DNA of 64,000 nt from Syntrophorhabdaceae bacterium (GTDB lineage: Bacteria > Desulfobacterota > Syntrophorhabdia > Syntrophorhabdales > Syntrophorhabdaceae): contig JAQVWF010000006.1 of assembly GCA_028698615.1 (NCBI GenBank), forward strand, positions 45,151 to 109,150, read 5' to 3'. Below, one piece after another: positions 49,698 through 58,359 of this stretch. Positions within the stretch are counted from its first letter, which is position 1. Each line of letters starts with the position of its first letter. A program made the position numbers and the translations under genes. The notes under the pieces are model-generated. The model did no database searches. It was not told the origin of the DNA and worked only from the letters and a program-made list of their open reading frames with translations.

Positions 49698-51740
49698 ATG
49701 AAAAAACAACCGGTGCGGCTTTCCAGGATCAGAAATATTGGGATCGCTGCTCACATCGACGCCGGAAAGACGACGGTGACAGAGCGCATCCTCTACTATA
49801 CCGGGCGGACCCACAAGATCGGGGAAGTCCATGAAGGCACGGCCGTCATGGACTATCTGCCCCAGGAACAGGAGCGCGGCATCACCATAACCTCCGCGGT
49901 GACCACTCTCTACTGGGACGACCACGAGATCCAACTCATCGACACCCCGGGCCATGTCGATTTCACTATTGAGGTGGAACGCTCCCTGCGGGTCCTCGAC
50001 GGCATGGTGGCCGTCTTCTGCGGTGTCGGCGGCGTGGAGCCGCAGACCGAAACGGTCTGGCATCAGGCAGACAAATACCATGTTCCCCGGATTGCCTTTA
50101 TCAACAAGCTTGACCGCGTCGGGTCCGATTACTTCCGTGTTATCGACATGATCGTGGAAAAGTTCGGAGCAGACCCGATACCGCTTCAGATCCCCCTGGG
50201 GAGGGAAGACGGTTTCTACGGTGTCATCGATCTTGTGACCATGCAGGCCATGGTCTGGGAGGGCGATGATCTGGGGGCGACATACCAGGTGATCTCCATA
50301 CCCCGTGAATATAAGGAAGAGGCGGATTCTTACCGGGAGAAGCTCTTCGACAAACTCTCCCTTTTTGATGATGAATTGATGGAGCTCTACCTGGAGGGCA
50401 AGGAGATAGAGCCTTCCCGGATCTACGGGGCCCTTCGCAAGGGCACCATCGCCCTCAAGTGCATCCCGGTGCTTTGCGGCGCGGCTCTGAGGAACAAGGG
50501 TATCCAGCCGCTCCTCGATGCCATAATCCGTTATCTCCCATCTCCCCTCGATGTCCCTCCCGTAACGGGCGAGAATCCCGAGACCCGGGAACTGGAGGAG
50601 CGCCGGGCGAGCGAAGATGAAGACCTTGCGGCCCTGGCGTTCAAGATCGTCATGGAAGAAGGAAGGAAACTGACCTACATACGCATATATTCGGGGTCGA
50701 TAAAGGTCGGTGGCGACGTCTATAACGTCAACCTCGGAAAAAAGGAAAAAATATCACGCATCTACAAGATGCATGCCAACCACAAGGACCGTGTCGAGGA
50801 GGCGAGGGCAGGGGCCATCGTCGGTATTGTCGGTCTCAAGGAGACCTCCACGGGACACACCCTTACCCAGGGCAAACCCCTCCTTCTTGAGTCTATCGAG
50901 ATCTATCAGCCCGTCATTTCCGTGGCCGTGGAGGCGTCGCGGAACGTGGACCAGGAGAAGCTCATCTTTGCCCTCCAGAGGATAGCCCAGGAAGATCCCA
51001 CCTTTGTCATCAAGGCCGACGAAGACGCCTACCAGACCGTTGTATCGGGGATGGGCGAACTGCACCTTGATGTTATCATGCACCGTGTCAGGGAGGAATT
51101 CGGCATCGACCTTCAGGTGGGCAAGCCCCAGGTCGTGTACAAAGAGAGCATCGAAGGGTCTCTGTCCCGGGAGCACAGCTTTGAAAAGGTCATCAACAAT
51201 GTTCTGTGCAAGGGCTGGGTATCGATTGCTGTGTCGCCCAATGTCAGGGGGGAGGGTAATCTCATCGTCCCCCGGGTAACGGAAGACAACCCCGTCTATC
51301 CTTTTGTGAACGCCGTAGAGGAGGGCATATCAGAGGCGTCCAACATCGGGGTGCTCAAAGGGTATCCCTTGACGGACGTGCGTGTCGAGATCAACGACGC
51401 AACCTTCAACAATCCTGAATTTGCCCGGCTTACTTTGAAGATGGCGGCCTATGACGCCCTGAGGGATGCCTGTCGGCAGGCGGGGCCCATATTGCTCGCA
51501 CCCATCATGTCGCTTACGGTGACGGTCCCCAACGAGTTTCTCGGGGAGATCATTGCCGATCTCAATTCCCGCAAATGCCATATAGCCAATATTACTACGA
51601 AGGACAAGTATACCGTCGTCGATGCCGATGCTCCCCTCACAAACATGTTCGGATATTCCACGGATATCAGGTCCCTTTCCCAGGGAAGGGCCTCCTTTAC
51701 GATGTACTTTTCCCGCTACGACAGGATAGAGAATGGATAA
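49698..51740 (+). CDS. translation elongation factor G paralogue
   Basis: A 680-residue GTPase with all five EF-G domains. G1 is [20 protein letters not shown] (about 17), G3 DTPGHVDF, G4 NKLDRVG. Domain II starts near 300, and domain IV/V with VVYKESIE and [15 protein letters not shown] from about 475 on. It is shorter than canonical EF-G (about 700) and is not in an rpsL-rpsG-tuf context, so I regard it as a second copy (EF-G2 type). Translocation versus ribosome recycling cannot be told apart by sequence. It overlaps birA by eight bases. Confidence 0.9.
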   Translation: MKKQPVRLSRIRNIGIAAHIDAGKTTVTERILYYTGRTHKIGEVHEGTAVMDYLPQEQERGITITSAVTTLYWDDHEIQLIDTPGHVDFTIEVERSLRVLDGMVAVFCGVGGVEPQTETVWHQADKYHVPRIAFINKLDRVGSDYFRVIDMIVEKFGADPIPLQIPLGREDGFYGVIDLVTMQAMVWEGDDLGATYQVISIPREYKEEADSYREKLFDKLSLFDDELMELYLEGKEIEPSRIYGALRKGTIALKCIPVLCGAALRNKGIQPLLDAIIRYLPSPLDVPPVTGENPETRELEERRASEDEDLAALAFKIVMEEGRKLTYIRIYSGSIKVGGDVYNVNLGKKEKISRIYKMHANHKDRVEEARAGAIVGIVGLKETSTGHTLTQGKPLLLESIEIYQPVISVAVEASRNVDQEKLIFALQRIAQEDPTFVIKADEDAYQTVVSGMGELHLDVIMHRVREEFGIDLQVGKPQVVYKESIEGSLSREHSFEKVINNVLCKGWVSIAVSPNVRGEGNLIVPRVTEDNPVYPFVNAVEEGISEASNIGVLKGYPLTDVRVEINDATFNNPEFARLTLKMAAYDALRDACRQAGPILLAPIMSLTVTVPNEFLGEIIADLNSRKCHIANITTKDKYTVVDADAPLTNMFGYSTDIRSLSQGRASFTMYFSRYDRIENG

Positions 51741-52698
51741 CCTGAGTGAAGTGCTCCGGCACCTGCGTGACGCAAGCGGGTTCATATCGGGCGATCACAT
51801 TGCCGGGAGGCTTGGTGTATCGCGCACTGCGGTCTGGAAATACATGAACCAGCTCGAGCGCTATGGATACGATATCGACAAGTCGAAGGGGAAGGGCTAC
51901 CGGCTCATCGACACCCCTGACAGGCTCTATGGCTGGGAGATCGACCGGTACAGGAGCGCGGGCAGCATTGGTTCGAAGATCATTCACAAGGACAAACTGG
52001 ATTCGACGAACGTCTTCGCTTTCAAACAGGCCCTCGCCGGCGAGGCCGAAGGAGTCTGCGTGGTGGCCGAAGCGCAGGAAAAAGGCAAGGGCAGGCTCGG
52101 GAGACAATGGTCTTCTCCCCAGGGGAAAAACATCTATCTCTCGGTGATACTGCGCCCTTCCATCCACCCTTCGCTGGTCTATCCCATAACTTTCCTTTCC
52201 TCCCTCGCCGTGTCGGACACGATCGGTGAACTGACGGGCATAAAGGCAACCCTCAAGTGGCCCAACGATGTGCTCGTAGAAGGGAGAAAGATATCGGGGA
52301 CGCTCATTGAACTCTCCACCGAGGCCGACATGGTGCGGTTCGTCGTTATCGGGATCGGTCTTAACGTTAACATGGGGCCGGAGGACATGGACAAGGACAT
52401 AAAGGCGAAGGCGACCTCCTTGCTTATGGAGACAAAAAAAATATATGAAAGACCAAGGGTGTGTGGTATTCTTCTGTCGAATCTTGAAAGATATTATGGT
52501 CTTTTCAAGAAAGACGGCGCCCGGGCCATCTGCGATATATGGGAAGAAAGGGCCCAGATCAGGGGGAAGCACCTCGAGATAAACCAGATGGGCGAGGTGT
52601 TCATCGGGACAGCAAGAGGTATCGACCGCGATGGTGCGATCCTTCTGGATATAATGGGCGTTACGAAAAAAATTCTTGCAGGAGACGTGAACTTCTAA
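51733..52698 (+). CDS. birA: biotin-protein ligase / biotin operon repressor
   Basis: A 321-residue bifunctional BirA. A winged helix-turn-helix (about 5-62, [21 protein letters not shown]) is followed by the ligase domain with [16 protein letters not shown] (about 117), [20 protein letters not shown] (about 175) and a C-terminal SH3-like piece ([19 protein letters not shown]). It can thus biotinylate carboxylases and repress biotin genes. It overlaps EF-G by eight bases and coaX by one, forming a small operon. No repressor half-sites were found before bioB. Confidence 0.95.
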   Translation: MDNLSEVLRHLRDASGFISGDHIAGRLGVSRTAVWKYMNQLERYGYDIDKSKGKGYRLIDTPDRLYGWEIDRYRSAGSIGSKIIHKDKLDSTNVFAFKQALAGEAEGVCVVAEAQEKGKGRLGRQWSSPQGKNIYLSVILRPSIHPSLVYPITFLSSLAVSDTIGELTGIKATLKWPNDVLVEGRKISGTLIELSTEADMVRFVVIGIGLNVNMGPEDMDKDIKAKATSLLMETKKIYERPRVCGILLSNLERYYGLFKKDGARAICDIWEERAQIRGKHLEINQMGEVFIGTARGIDRDGAILLDIMGVTKKILAGDVNF

Positions 52699-53480
52699 TG
52701 CTACTTGTCATCGATATCGGAAACACGAACATTGTCTTTGGCGTCTATCATGAGGGCAAGCTTGTCAACCACTGGAGATTGAGCACGGCCCTGGGGAAGA
52801 CCGTGGACGAATATGCCATCCTTCTCAACAGCCTTCTCTATATCGAAAAGATACGTCTCAGTGAGATACACAGTGCCATTGTGTCCTGTGTCGTGCCGCC
52901 GTTGCTCATTCCTTTCGAGATTGTCTGCAGGAAGTACATCGGTATCATGCCGATCGTGATCGAACCGGGAATTAAAACGGGAATGCCCATTCTTTACGAG
53001 AACGCGACGGAACTTGGCGCCGACAGGATCGTGAACGCCGTGGCCGGCTATGAGAAGCACAAGAAGGCGCTGATAATAGTTGATTTCGGAACGGCTACCA
53101 CCTTCGATTACATCACCCCCAAAGGTGAGTATGCCGGCGGCTCCATTGCCCCGGGTATCCTCATTTCTCTGGACGCCCTCTTCGAACGGGCGTCAAAGCT
53201 TCCGCGGGTCGAACTTGTCCAGCCCAAGACGCTCATCAGCAAGAACACCGTGCAGGCGATGCAGGCAGGTATTACGTACGGGTATGTGAGCCTCGTCGAC
53301 GGGATAGTCAAGAGAATGAAAGAGGAAGTCAGGACCGATCCCCTCGTCATTGCGACAGGAGGCCTGTCAAGCCTGATCTACAAGGGTTCCGAGACGATCG
53401 ACGTCGTCGATGAGTTCCTCACTCTTGAAGGCCTGAAGATCCTGTACGAGAAGAACAAGGACCATCACAAGTTCAAGTGA
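52698..53480 (+). CDS. coaX: type III pantothenate kinase
   Basis: A 260-residue ASKHA-fold kinase that phosphorylates pantothenate in CoA synthesis. The phosphate loop [16 protein letters not shown] opens the protein. [14 protein letters not shown] (about 103) and [13 protein letters not shown] (about 124) mark the active site, and GGLSSLI follows near the end. The ATG overlaps the birA stop by one base (TAATG), so the two are coupled. birA-coaX is a common pair. Complete. Confidence 0.96.
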   Translation: MLLVIDIGNTNIVFGVYHEGKLVNHWRLSTALGKTVDEYAILLNSLLYIEKIRLSEIHSAIVSCVVPPLLIPFEIVCRKYIGIMPIVIEPGIKTGMPILYENATELGADRIVNAVAGYEKHKKALIIVDFGTATTFDYITPKGEYAGGSIAPGILISLDALFERASKLPRVELVQPKTLISKNTVQAMQAGITYGYVSLVDGIVKRMKEEVRTDPLVIATGGLSSLIYKGSETIDVVDEFLTLEGLKILYEKNKDHHKFK

Positions 53481-53955
53481 CCGTTTCATCTCGCAGGTTT
53501 CAAGTTTCAGACAGAAGAAGACGGCGACTTTCCGGAGCGTTCCCTCAAGCCGGTCGTTGGCAGATCTCACGGGGGAGTTCGTGAGAGATCCTGCAAAGGT
53601 CCTCGCCGGATCTTTCCTCTCCTGGTCTTTTTGTCAGCCTTACCCCTACATTTGACCCCTTTCTCAAGATTTAATGATGAATTAAGCTTGCATAGATGAC
53701 TGTGATCTCCTGGCGGTGAATGGGTCAAAAGTTGACCTGTTTCAGGCATTGCGCCTGCCGGAAGGAAGTGACCGGGCCTGAAGATGAAGGAAATGGCGCG
53801 CGGTCTGTGGTACAATGCTTCTCGTGAAGTGTATTCCCATCATCCCTGGCGATATGGACAACATCGAATGGACAAGCGGGGCCCAGCAGGGGAAGTGCTC
53901 CCTCTGGCGGGGTCGTTGTGATATGGCTTATTCACCAGGTGGACAATAGTGGCCT
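53481..53955. other. 475-base gene-free stretch
   Basis: A family B copy (GCAGGTTTCAAGTTTCAGAC, about 53493-53512) stands just after coaX. A hairpin GATCTCACG (53563-53571) / CGTGAGAGATC (53580-53590) lies further on. A small minus-strand frame across 53567-53815 lacks a ribosome site, so I call no gene. A TACAAT -10-like box near 53811 may serve the MFS exporter. Confidence 0.55.
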
Positions 53956-55347
53956 ATGGATGTTAAGGCAAGCCTCAAGAGAAACGCCCTCTTTGCTTCC
54001 GTACTGAGTTCTTTCCTCGGGCCGTTCACCGCTTCGTCCGTCACCGTCGCATTGCCGCGTGTAGGGTTGGACCTTGCGATGGACGCCATCTCATTGAGCT
54101 GGGTGGCAACGGCATACCTCCTTTCCGCTGCCGCCTTTCTCGTTCCCGTCGGGAGAGCTTCCGACATATACGGAAGAAAGAAGGTCTTTCTCTGGGGAAT
54201 GGCGCTCAGCAACCTGTCCGCCCTCCTTGCCGCCTTTTCGACCTCGGGAACGGAGCTTATTCTTTGGAGGGTCATTCAGGGTATCGGGAGTTCCATGATA
54301 TTCGGAACGGGCGTGACCATTGTCGCCTCCGTTTACCCTGTCAACGAACGGGGCAAGGCGCTCGGCATTGTCCTTACGTCCGTCTATGTGGGTCTTTCAG
54401 CCGGGCCTTTCATCGGGGGTATCCTTACGGATTACCTGGGTTGGAGGAGCATCTTCTTCGCCAATGTCGTCATAGGTATGATCGTCATCGTGATAATCCT
54501 CTGGAAGATCAAAGAGGAATGGGCGGAGGCAAAGGGTGAACGATTCGACATCATCGGTTCCATCCTCTATGTCGTGGCATTCACGGCGGCAATGTCCGGT
54601 CTTACCAGTCTTCCCTCGATGAGGGGGTTCTCTTTTCTTGTTGGCGGTCTCGCGGGGCTTTTCCTTTTTGGCGTCTGGGAATTGAGGGTCGAGCACCCCG
54701 TTCTCGAGATGCGCCTTTTCATGAACAACAGGGCCTTTCTCTTTTCCAACCTTGCAACCCTCATAAACTACAGCTCCACCTTCGCCATCACCTTTCTCAT
54801 CAGCCTCTACCTTCAATACATCAAGAAGCTCAGCCCGCAGGCGGCGGGCCTCATCCTTGTTTCCCAGCCGCTGGTTCAGGCCCTCCTGTCAACTTTTACG
54901 GGAAAGATCTCGGACCGGGTGGAGCCGCGCATCGTGTCTTCCATGGGCATGATCTCCCTTATGATAGCGTTGATCTTTTTCGGTTTTCTGAATGAGGGAA
55001 CGCAAACCTATCTTGTGGTCCTCAACCTCCTCTTTTTGGGCTTCGGTTTTGCCCTTTTTGTCTCTCCCAACACGAATGCCATCATGAGTTCCGTGGACAA
55101 GAAGTTCTTCGGCGTTGCTTCGGGCACCATGGCGACGATGCGCGTCATCGGACAGACATTGAGCATGGGCATCGTGATGTTTGTCTTCATGCTTTTCATG
55201 GGAAGGATCCAGATAACGGAACAATATTTCGGACAGTTCCTGCAAAGCACGAGGGTGACCTTCTTCATCTTTGCTTTCCTGTCCTTTCTGGGCGTCTTTG
55301 CTTCACTGGCAAGGGGGAGGATACACAAGAAGGCAGGTGATGGGTGA
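53956..55347 (+). CDS. MFS drug transporter (DHA2/EmrB-like)
   Basis: A 463-residue carrier with about fourteen helices. The helix 2-3 motif GRASDIYGRKKVFLWGM (about 66-82), the helix 4 RVIQGIGSSMIFG (about 105) and the antiporter motif C LTSVYVGLSAGPFIGGILTDYLGWRSIFF (about 135-165) are complete. These are marks of DHA2 proton antiporters for drugs or metabolites. No membrane-fusion protein or regulator is beside it, so it is probably a single-component pump. The weak ribosome site leaves the exact start a little open. Confidence 0.88.
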   Translation: MDVKASLKRNALFASVLSSFLGPFTASSVTVALPRVGLDLAMDAISLSWVATAYLLSAAAFLVPVGRASDIYGRKKVFLWGMALSNLSALLAAFSTSGTELILWRVIQGIGSSMIFGTGVTIVASVYPVNERGKALGIVLTSVYVGLSAGPFIGGILTDYLGWRSIFFANVVIGMIVIVIILWKIKEEWAEAKGERFDIIGSILYVVAFTAAMSGLTSLPSMRGFSFLVGGLAGLFLFGVWELRVEHPVLEMRLFMNNRAFLFSNLATLINYSSTFAITFLISLYLQYIKKLSPQAAGLILVSQPLVQALLSTFTGKISDRVEPRIVSSMGMISLMIALIFFGFLNEGTQTYLVVLNLLFLGFGFALFVSPNTNAIMSSVDKKFFGVASGTMATMRVIGQTLSMGIVMFVFMLFMGRIQITEQYFGQFLQSTRVTFFIFAFLSFLGVFASLARGRIHKKAGDG

Positions 55348-55392
55348 TGGAGGAGGCAGAAAGCCGCCGCGGATGAGCCGCCGCCCGCTGCC

Positions 55393-55435
55393 GGTCCCGG
55401 TTGTTGCCATGGGCCATGACCTGCAACCCGGGACC
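55393..55435. terminator. possible terminator hairpin between converging genes
   Basis: GGTCCCGGTTG (55393-55403) pairs with CAACCCGGGACC (55424-55435) with one bulge. It lies between the MFS exporter (+) and the UspA gene (-). A short TGTCTTATT follows on the plus strand. Confidence 0.4.
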
Positions 55436-55443
55436 TGTCTTAT

Positions 55444-55890
55444 TCACTTCGTCAGCAATACCGGGCAGATGGCGTGTATCAGGACGTTCCTGGCAACGGA
55501 ACCTATGAAATACTTTGCGAGTCCAGTTCTGCCCAGGGAGGCGATGACTATCAGGTCGATGCCTTTTCTCTCTTCTTCCTCGAGTATCTCGTCGTAGGCG
55601 ATACCCCTTCCGATATCCATGAAGACCTCTACGCCCCGGGCCTCGGGAAACTTCGCCAGCTGTGTCTTCATATTCTCCAGAGCGAGCTCTGTCTGCTGCT
55701 TTTCAAAGGTTTCGATTGCCTCTATGGGAATGGCATAATCCACGACAACATGCGCGAGCTCCACGGGGATGACGTGGAGAAGGTATACCTGCGCATTGTA
55801 TTGCCGCGCAATATCGATGCCCTGCTTGAGGGCCTTGTCTGAATATTCCGAGAAATCCGTCGGCACCAGAATCTTTGTTGGTTTCAACAT
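55444..55890 (-). CDS. universal stress protein UspA family (first of two)
   Basis: A 148-residue stand-alone UspA domain. ILVPTDFSEYSDKAL opens it, and the ATP-binding signature VIASLGRTGLAKYFIGSVARNVL (G-x2-G-x9-G-S/T pattern) is complete near the end. Such proteins bind ATP or AMP and respond to stress. A close paralogue lies 59 bases upstream on the same strand, so this is a tandem duplication. Confidence 0.92.
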   Translation of the reverse strand: MLKPTKILVPTDFSEYSDKALKQGIDIARQYNAQVYLLHVIPVELAHVVVDYAIPIEAIETFEKQQTELALENMKTQLAKFPEARGVEVFMDIGRGIAYDEILEEEERKGIDLIVIASLGRTGLAKYFIGSVARNVLIHAICPVLLTK

Positions 55891-55949
55891 AGCCTCCTCC
55901 TTTTGATTTCCCGTCAGTGAGCGAAGGGCCTGCCCGAAACCGGTCCGGG

Positions 55950-56414
55950 TCAGCTCTTCGTCAAGAGGACAGGACAGGTGGCGCCCTTCAAAACGTTGCG
56001 GGCGACCGATCCGATGAAATACTCGGCAAGTGCCCCGTGGCCAAGAGAGGAAATGACGATGAGGTCTATGCTCTTATCCTTCTGGAACTGCAGTATGTCG
56101 GTAACAGGGGTGCCCTTGACCACATGTGAAACTACTTTCACCTTGTCGCCCGGGGGGTGCCTGTTCATGAACTTTATCATCCTTCCCTCGGCCTCTTTTC
56201 TCATCCTTCCCTCGAACCGTTTGATGCTCCCCGGGGAGATTTCCTTGTCGGCCATATCATACTCATATATACTGATGCGGACCTTTTCTTCGACTACATG
56301 CAGGACGTGGACCTCGGCGCCGTACTGTTCGGCGATGTCGATGGCCTGTCTGTATGCAATGACCGAAAAACGTGAGAAATCTGTTGGTACCAGGATCTTC
56401 GTCGGTTTCAGCAT
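55950..56414 (-). CDS. universal stress protein UspA family (second of two)
   Basis: A 154-residue UspA protein, begun at the ATG 56414 (MLKPTKILVPTDFSRFS), as in its neighbour. The nucleotide-binding end VISSLGHGALAEYFIGSVARNVL is complete. The middle differs from its neighbour, with an extra stretch YEYDMADKEISPGSIKR that could alter the ligand. The open frame continues 20 codons upstream without support. An extended -10 promoter lies 76 bases before the ATG and may serve both copies. Confidence 0.9.
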   Translation of the reverse strand: MLKPTKILVPTDFSRFSVIAYRQAIDIAEQYGAEVHVLHVVEEKVRISIYEYDMADKEISPGSIKRFEGRMRKEAEGRMIKFMNRHPPGDKVKVVSHVVKGTPVTDILQFQKDKSIDLIVISSLGHGALAEYFIGSVARNVLKGATCPVLLTKS

Positions 56415-56489
56415 AATGTCATGACCTCCTGTCTTATGATCTTCCTGCCCATGACTCCGTCCCTGACAAAGCAATCACCTGTTAGTGTA

Positions 56490-56498
56490 ATTATAGCA
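56490..56498 (-). promoter_or_regulatory. extended -10 promoter for the UspA pair
   Basis: TGCTATAAT on the minus strand: a perfect TATAAT (56490-56495) with the TGn extension. No good -35 box stands 16-18 bases upstream, as expected for an extended -10 promoter. Confidence 0.6.
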
Positions 56499-56510
56499 CA
56501 GGGAAAAAAA

Positions 56511-56621
56511 GAGAATGACCAATGACGAGGTAGAAGGAAAAATCCCCAATTTACCGGAAATCGACCCTCGGATGGCGCAGGGAAAATGTCTTCATTGATC
56601 CATTGGAATTTGGTCATTGCC
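56511..56621. repeat. family A inverted repeat between nrdJ and the UspA genes
   Basis: GAGAATGACCAATGACGAGG (56511-56530) faces CCATTGGAATTTGGTCATTG (56600-56619) as degenerate inverted arms. The right arm almost touches the nrdJ stop. Confidence 0.7.
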
Positions 56622-56624
56622 TTA

Positions 56625-58262
56625 TTAGCACGTTTGCTGTGTTCTGCAGGACAGGATCTGGGCGTCCCTGCTGGTGTCGCGGAAGACGGTGATACCCTTG
56701 AGGCCCATTGCGTGGGCCTTGAGGCAGATGGAGCGTATCTCCTCGTGAGAGGTGTGCGCGGGCAGGTTTATGGTCTTGGAGACGGCGTTGTCGACATGGC
56801 CCTGAAAGGCCTTCTGTATCGCCAGGTGCCAGTCGGGGCTCACGTCGCAGGCTTTTCTGAAGAGGTGTTCGAGACGGGAGGGATCGATGGAATCCTTCAC
56901 CTTCCTGTACAGCGGGTCGACGACGTGGACGCTGAGCCCGCCGAAGATGATCCGTGTGTACTCGATGTCGTAGAGCGGTTCGATACCGCTCGATGTCCCG
57001 GCTATGATGCTCAAAGTGCCCGTCGGGGCGATGGTCGTCGTCGTGGCGTTCCGCTGCGGGAGGCCTTTCTTTTCCCAGACGCTTCCCCGGTAGTTGGGAA
57101 AGACCCCCCTGTGCAGCGCCAGCTCACGGGAGGCTATCTTCGATTCCTTTTCTATGAAGCCCATGACGCCTCCGGCCATTTTCACGGCATCCTCAGAATC
57201 ATAGGGAATGCCGAGGCCGATGAGCATATGGGCAAAGCCCATGACGCCGAGGCCGATCTTCCTGTTTGCCTTCGAAATGTTTTCGATTATCGGGAGGGGA
57301 TACCTGCTCGCGTCTATGACGTCATCGAGGAAACGCACCGCCAGATGGACGAGCCTCTCCAGCTTTTCCCAATCTATTGCCTCGCCTCGGAGGACCTTCA
57401 CGAGATTGATGGAACCGAGGCAGCAGGATTCGTAGGGCAGCAAGGGTTGTTCACCGCACGGGTTCGTTGCCTCTATGGCGCCGGCGTGGGGCGTGGGGTT
57501 CGACCTGTTGATGGTGTCGAGGAAGACGAGGCCCGGCTCGCCCGATCCCCAGGCGGAGCGCGCAATAAGGTCGAGGAGGCTGAGAGCGCGTATCTTTCGC
57601 GCCTCTCGACCGTTGCGGGGATTGACGAGGGAAAATGGCCCATCCTCCCGGCAGGCCGCGATAAAGGCATCTGTGACGGCCACGGAGAGGTTGAAGTTGT
57701 TGAGCTCCCGGGGATCGTTCTTGACGGTCACGAATTCCTCGATATCGGGATGGTCCACGCGGAGGATGCCCATGTTGGCACCCCGCCGGGTGCCGCCCTG
57801 TTTGATGACCTCGGTGGCCATATTGAAGACCCTGATGAAAGAGATGGGGCCGCTGGCCGCACCCATTGTCGAGGTTACGACGTCACCCGCAGGCCTGAGC
57901 TTCGAAAAGGAAAACCCGGTGCCTCCGCCGCTCTGGTGGATCCTGGCGGTTTCCTTGACTGACTCGAAGATGGAATCCAGGGAGTCTTCGACGGGCAGGA
58001 CGAAACAGGCGGACAACTGGCCGAGTTCCCGTCCGGCGTTCATGAGAGTGGGTGAGTTCGGCAGGAATTCCAGGTCGCTCATGATCTGGAAATAGGCATC
58101 GGCGAGCTCTCGCCTCTGTGCCTGATCAAGGGTCCTTTCGGCGGATGCCACATGGTCGGCGACGCGGCGGAACATATCTTCGGGGTTCTCCAGGGGATTT
58201 CCCTCATCATCCCGTGCAAGGTATCTCTTCCGGAGTACCTTGAGTGCCGTTTCGTCGATCAT
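56625..58262 (-). CDS. nrdJ: adenosylcobalamin-dependent ribonucleotide reductase
   Basis: A 545-residue class II reductase that makes deoxynucleotides using coenzyme B12. NSPTLMNAGRELGQLSACFVLP (about 65-86), GGGTGFSFSKLRP (about 109) and NPCGEQPLLPYESCCLGSINL (about 260) hold the active-site cysteines and the radical N-C-E motif. The C-terminus ends in a cysteine pair (SCRTQQTC) for thiol re-reduction. I use the ATG at 58262: the longer frame from a TTG at 58301 would begin on the -35 box of a clear promoter. There is no zinc-ribbon tail. Oxygen-independent, it fits an anaerobe. Confidence 0.93.
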   Translation of the reverse strand: MIDETALKVLRKRYLARDDEGNPLENPEDMFRRVADHVASAERTLDQAQRRELADAYFQIMSDLEFLPNSPTLMNAGRELGQLSACFVLPVEDSLDSIFESVKETARIHQSGGGTGFSFSKLRPAGDVVTSTMGAASGPISFIRVFNMATEVIKQGGTRRGANMGILRVDHPDIEEFVTVKNDPRELNNFNLSVAVTDAFIAACREDGPFSLVNPRNGREARKIRALSLLDLIARSAWGSGEPGLVFLDTINRSNPTPHAGAIEATNPCGEQPLLPYESCCLGSINLVKVLRGEAIDWEKLERLVHLAVRFLDDVIDASRYPLPIIENISKANRKIGLGVMGFAHMLIGLGIPYDSEDAVKMAGGVMGFIEKESKIASRELALHRGVFPNYRGSVWEKKGLPQRNATTTTIAPTGTLSIIAGTSSGIEPLYDIEYTRIIFGGLSVHVVDPLYRKVKDSIDPSRLEHLFRKACDVSPDWHLAIQKAFQGHVDNAVSKTINLPAHTSHEEIRSICLKAHAMGLKGITVFRDTSRDAQILSCRTQQTC

Positions 58263-58271
58263 CTTCTTGAC

Positions 58272-58301
58272 ATAGTACGCAGTCGTGATGCCCGGTGTCA
58301 A
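58272..58301 (-). promoter_or_regulatory. promoter for nrdJ, nearly leaderless
   Basis: A perfect TTGACA (58296-58301), an 18-base spacer and TACTAT (58272-58277) on the minus strand. The ATG follows nine bases later. No cobalamin riboswitch or NrdR box fits in this short space. Confidence 0.65.
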
Positions 58302-58359
58302 GAAAGGGAGGGGGAGGGAGGGATTTGTATTATTCCTTTTCTGAAAGCTGAAACTGTCT

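Noticed and set aside
53567..53815. 82-residue minus-strand frame in the gap after coaX
   Set aside because: No ribosome site, no hydrophobic or domain pattern, odd composition.
58262..58340. Cobalamin riboswitch before nrdJ
   Set aside because: The promoter lies next to the start codon, so no leader RNA is available for it.
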